Below, one piece after another: positions 6,395-8,396 of a DNA stretch of 8,396 nt; position 1 is the first letter of the stretch; every line of letters begins with the position of its first letter. The notes under the pieces were generated by a model. The model saw nothing but the letters and a program-made list of their open reading frames with translations. It had not been told where the DNA came from and did no database searches. The position numbers were made by a program, and so were the translations under genes. Source of the DNA: JAJKIP01 sp040509055 (lineage in GTDB: Bacteria > Bacteroidota > Bacteroidia > Chitinophagales > Chitinophagaceae); NCBI GenBank assembly GCA_040509055.1, contig JBEVLT010000096.1:1-8396 (forward strand), written 5' to 3'.

Positions 6395-8394
6395 GCAGGC
6401 AATGAAATAAAGAAGGAAGTCCCTTTGCCCGGCTCGCTCTCTACCCAAAGCGTTCCTTTCATCATTTCCACAAAGATCCGGCACAGGTGGATACCCAGCC
6501 CGGTGCCACGCTCGCGGGCTGTGCCCGGGGTGGAGCGCAGCATCTGCTGATCGCCGCGGTTTATTTTTTCTACATCATCTGGCTGCATCCCTATGCCCTG
6601 GTCCTTCACCCGGATCGTGATCATTTCCCGGGTTGTGGCCGCCAGATCGATGGTCACCGATCCACCCGGGTAGCTGTATTTAATAGCATTACCGACCAGG
6701 TTGCGCAGCACCACCTGCAGCATATCGCGGTCCACGCAGGCCGGCACGTCCTGCGGAATGTCATTGGCCAGCTTTATTTTCTTTCCTGCCGCCAGGCCGG
6801 TAGCGTGATGGATCACTTTGTCTGCTATTTCTTTGATCGCTGCTCTCCGGATAGACGGAGTGAAACCCTGCAGCTGGCTGGCCGCCCAGCTTAGCAGGTT
6901 TTCCATCATGCCCGATGTGTACGACATATTTTTTTTCAGCAGCTGTGAATATTCGATCAGGGATTCTTTTGACAGGTCGCCATCATCCAGCAGATCGATA
7001 AAGGATGACAGGGAATTGACCGGCGCCCGCAGGTCATGGCTTACGATGCTGAACAACCGGTTCTTCACATTGTTCAGCTGCTCCAGTTCCTCTTTTTGTG
7101 CGGAGATCAGCCGGTTCAGCCGTGCCGTTTTGCGGAAAATATAGTAGAAGAACACGATGACCAGGGCCGCGATCACCGAAAGACTGATGGTGATCAGCAG
7201 GTAGGTCTTATTGAGCTCGTTGCTTTTTTTTAACAGGGCGATCTCCAGTTGCTGCTCCCGCTCCCGCACCTGGCGCGAAATATCGGCCTGCGAGATTGCA
7301 TTTTCTACCTGGCTGATGGAATCGCGCATGCGGATATACGCCTGGTAATGTTTATACTCCTTTTTCGAATCGCCTGCACGCCGGTAATGACCCGCCATCA
7401 GCCTGTTCCATGAAAGCACGGCCGCAGGATTGTCGAGCGTATCGAGGCTGGTCCTGAGCTGCTGCAGGATGACAAGCATATCTGCATACCGGCTTTGTCC
7501 CTCGTACACTTCCGCCAGCTGCGCCTGCACCAGCTGGGCATCCATCCGATCATAACCGGTTCTGGTATTGATGGCCAGGCTTTTTTGAAACAGGCCGATC
7601 GCCGTATCCGGCTTGTTTTGCGCCACATATACTTTGGCCATATTGCCCCATACCACGGCCTGCGAGATATCGCGCTTGTATTCCATAAGCGAATCGCTGT
7701 TTTGCCGGATGATGGCAAGGGCCCGGTTAAAATACAGCAAGGCACTATCGTATTGCTTTGTCCTCACATAGCAGAGCCCGATATTATCCGCAATTTCCTG
7801 TTGCTTATAAGCCAGCTGGCCGGCCGGCATGCTGCAGGAAGCATACTGGTCAGCCGACTCCCTGAAATAATGGCTGCTCTCCGTATATTTTTGCTGGCGG
7901 TACAGCACCATGCCCAGGTTGTAGCTGTATTCGGCGATCTCGCAGGAAGTCAGGTAGGCGGACGCCCATTGCTTTGCTTCCAGGTAGCATTGATACGAAA
8001 GGTTGTAATTGGCCTCGAAAAGCGCCAGTTCCCCCTTCATGCATAAAAATCCGAAATAGGTTCTCGGGTATTGCCTGGTCAAATGATGATGCTCCAGGTA
8101 CCGGATGGCTGAATCAAGATAGACGATCGCCTGCGCATTGTCTTTTTTGAGCCCCCGGCTGATCGCATGCAGCAGGTCATACCGCATAAACGTGACCACC
8201 GGCGAATTTTTCAGCGAACGGGCGATGGAGTCGTAGCGATAAACTGCGCTATCGGCATCACCCCGAAAGAAAGTCTGCACAGCCGGTGCGAATATACGGG
8301 CATGCCATTCCATCTCTTTCGCCTCCTGCACGGGATGCTGGTGACGACAGGCCATTATAAGCAGGGAAATCAATAGCAAAAAAGGCTTGCGCAT
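6391..8394 (-). CDS. TPR-containing sensor histidine kinase
   Basis: Protein of 667 residues. The N-terminus MRKPFLLLISLLIMAC is a signal sequence with a lipobox-like end (IMA-C16). Residues about 40-355 are helical with TPR-type repeats, for example IADNIGLCYVRTKQYDSALL (201-220) and NMAKVYVAQNKPDTAIGLFQ (251-270). A probable coiled coil (about 362-396) is followed by one membrane segment (about 398-420) and a second helical linker. The kinase core has a HisKA H-box with H453 (FSIVSHDLRAPVNS) and a HATPase_c domain with N-box N565/N569 (LRNLVGNAIKYS), G1 box D598-G600-G602 (DQGIGM) and G2 box 630-634 (GTGLG), ending in KGTSFFISLPA. All catalytic residues are present. The TPR part should be periplasmic and sense an unknown signal. 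There is no receiver domain, so it needs a separate regulator, probably the convergent LytTR gene. The start is 2 bases from the window edge, so its promoter and upstream neighbour are not visible; the signal peptide supports this ATG. Confidence 0.96.
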   Translation of the reverse strand: MRKPFLLLISLLIMACRHQHPVQEAKEMEWHARIFAPAVQTFFRGDADSAVYRYDSIARSLKNSPVVTFMRYDLLHAISRGLKKDNAQAIVYLDSAIRYLEHHHLTRQYPRTYFGFLCMKGELALFEANYNLSYQCYLEAKQWASAYLTSCEIAEYSYNLGMVLYRQQKYTESSHYFRESADQYASCSMPAGQLAYKQQEIADNIGLCYVRTKQYDSALLYFNRALAIIRQNSDSLMEYKRDISQAVVWGNMAKVYVAQNKPDTAIGLFQKSLAINTRTGYDRMDAQLVQAQLAEVYEGQSRYADMLVILQQLRTSLDTLDNPAAVLSWNRLMAGHYRRAGDSKKEYKHYQAYIRMRDSISQVENAISQADISRQVREREQQLEIALLKKSNELNKTYLLITISLSVIAALVIVFFYYIFRKTARLNRLISAQKEELEQLNNVKNRLFSIVSHDLRAPVNSLSSFIDLLDDGDLSKESLIEYSQLLKKNMSYTSGMMENLLSWAASQLQGFTPSIRRAAIKEIADKVIHHATGLAAGKKIKLANDIPQDVPACVDRDMLQVVLRNLVGNAIKYSYPGGSVTIDLAATTREMITIRVKDQGIGMQPDDVEKINRGDQQMLRSTPGTARERGTGLGIHLCRIFVEMMKGTLWVESEPGKGTSFFISLPA

Positions 8395-8396
8395 GA

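Noticed and set aside
5633..6484. Minus-strand open frame of 283 codons antisense to the response regulator
   Set aside because: The plus-strand frame has every diagnostic receiver and LytTR residue. The antisense frame spans the end of a second real gene and has no family features.

Overview
The window looks like chromosomal DNA from a member of the Bacteroidota, probably the Chitinophagaceae or a close relative. The signs are a type IX secretion (T9SS) C-terminal sorting domain, a LytTR response regulator, a TPR-containing sensor kinase, starts with little or no Shine-Dalgarno sequence, and a TAnnTTTG-type -7 promoter element. The genus is inference; the phylum is well supported. Nothing points to a plasmid, phage, insertion sequence or CRISPR array.

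Layout from left to right. Positions 1-1166 (minus strand) hold the first 388 codons of a secreted beta-helix protein whose rest lies beyond the left edge. Positions 1167-1353 are intergenic and hold that gene's upstream region and an intrinsic terminator for the next gene. Positions 1354-5517 (minus) encode a complete protein of 1387 residues: signal peptide, long parallel beta-helix region, four tandem cadherin-like repeats, and a T9SS type-A sorting domain. Its first ~390 residues are about two-thirds identical by eye to the truncated gene, so the two are tandem paralogues. Positions 5518-5638 form a divergent intergenic region. Positions 5639-6394 (plus) encode a LytTR-family response regulator. 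Positions 6391-8394 (minus) encode a sensor histidine kinase with a periplasmic TPR region. The kinase and regulator genes converge and share one TTAA sequence that supplies both stop codons.

How the parts may work together (inference). The kinase and regulator look like a two-component pair, and the regulator is divergent from a large T9SS-exported surface or secreted protein. The non-coding DNA upstream of that protein is duplicated upstream of its paralogue, as far as a decayed copy of the regulator's own promoter. This suggests co-regulation of a tandem adhesin-like family, possibly by the adjacent two-component system. The most notable observations are this conserved duplicated upstream block, a small hairpin that keeps pairing despite base changes, and the unusual kinase/regulator arrangement. 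I see no convincing wholly new system. The plus-strand frames of 280-370 codons over the beta-helix gene look like antisense shadows.
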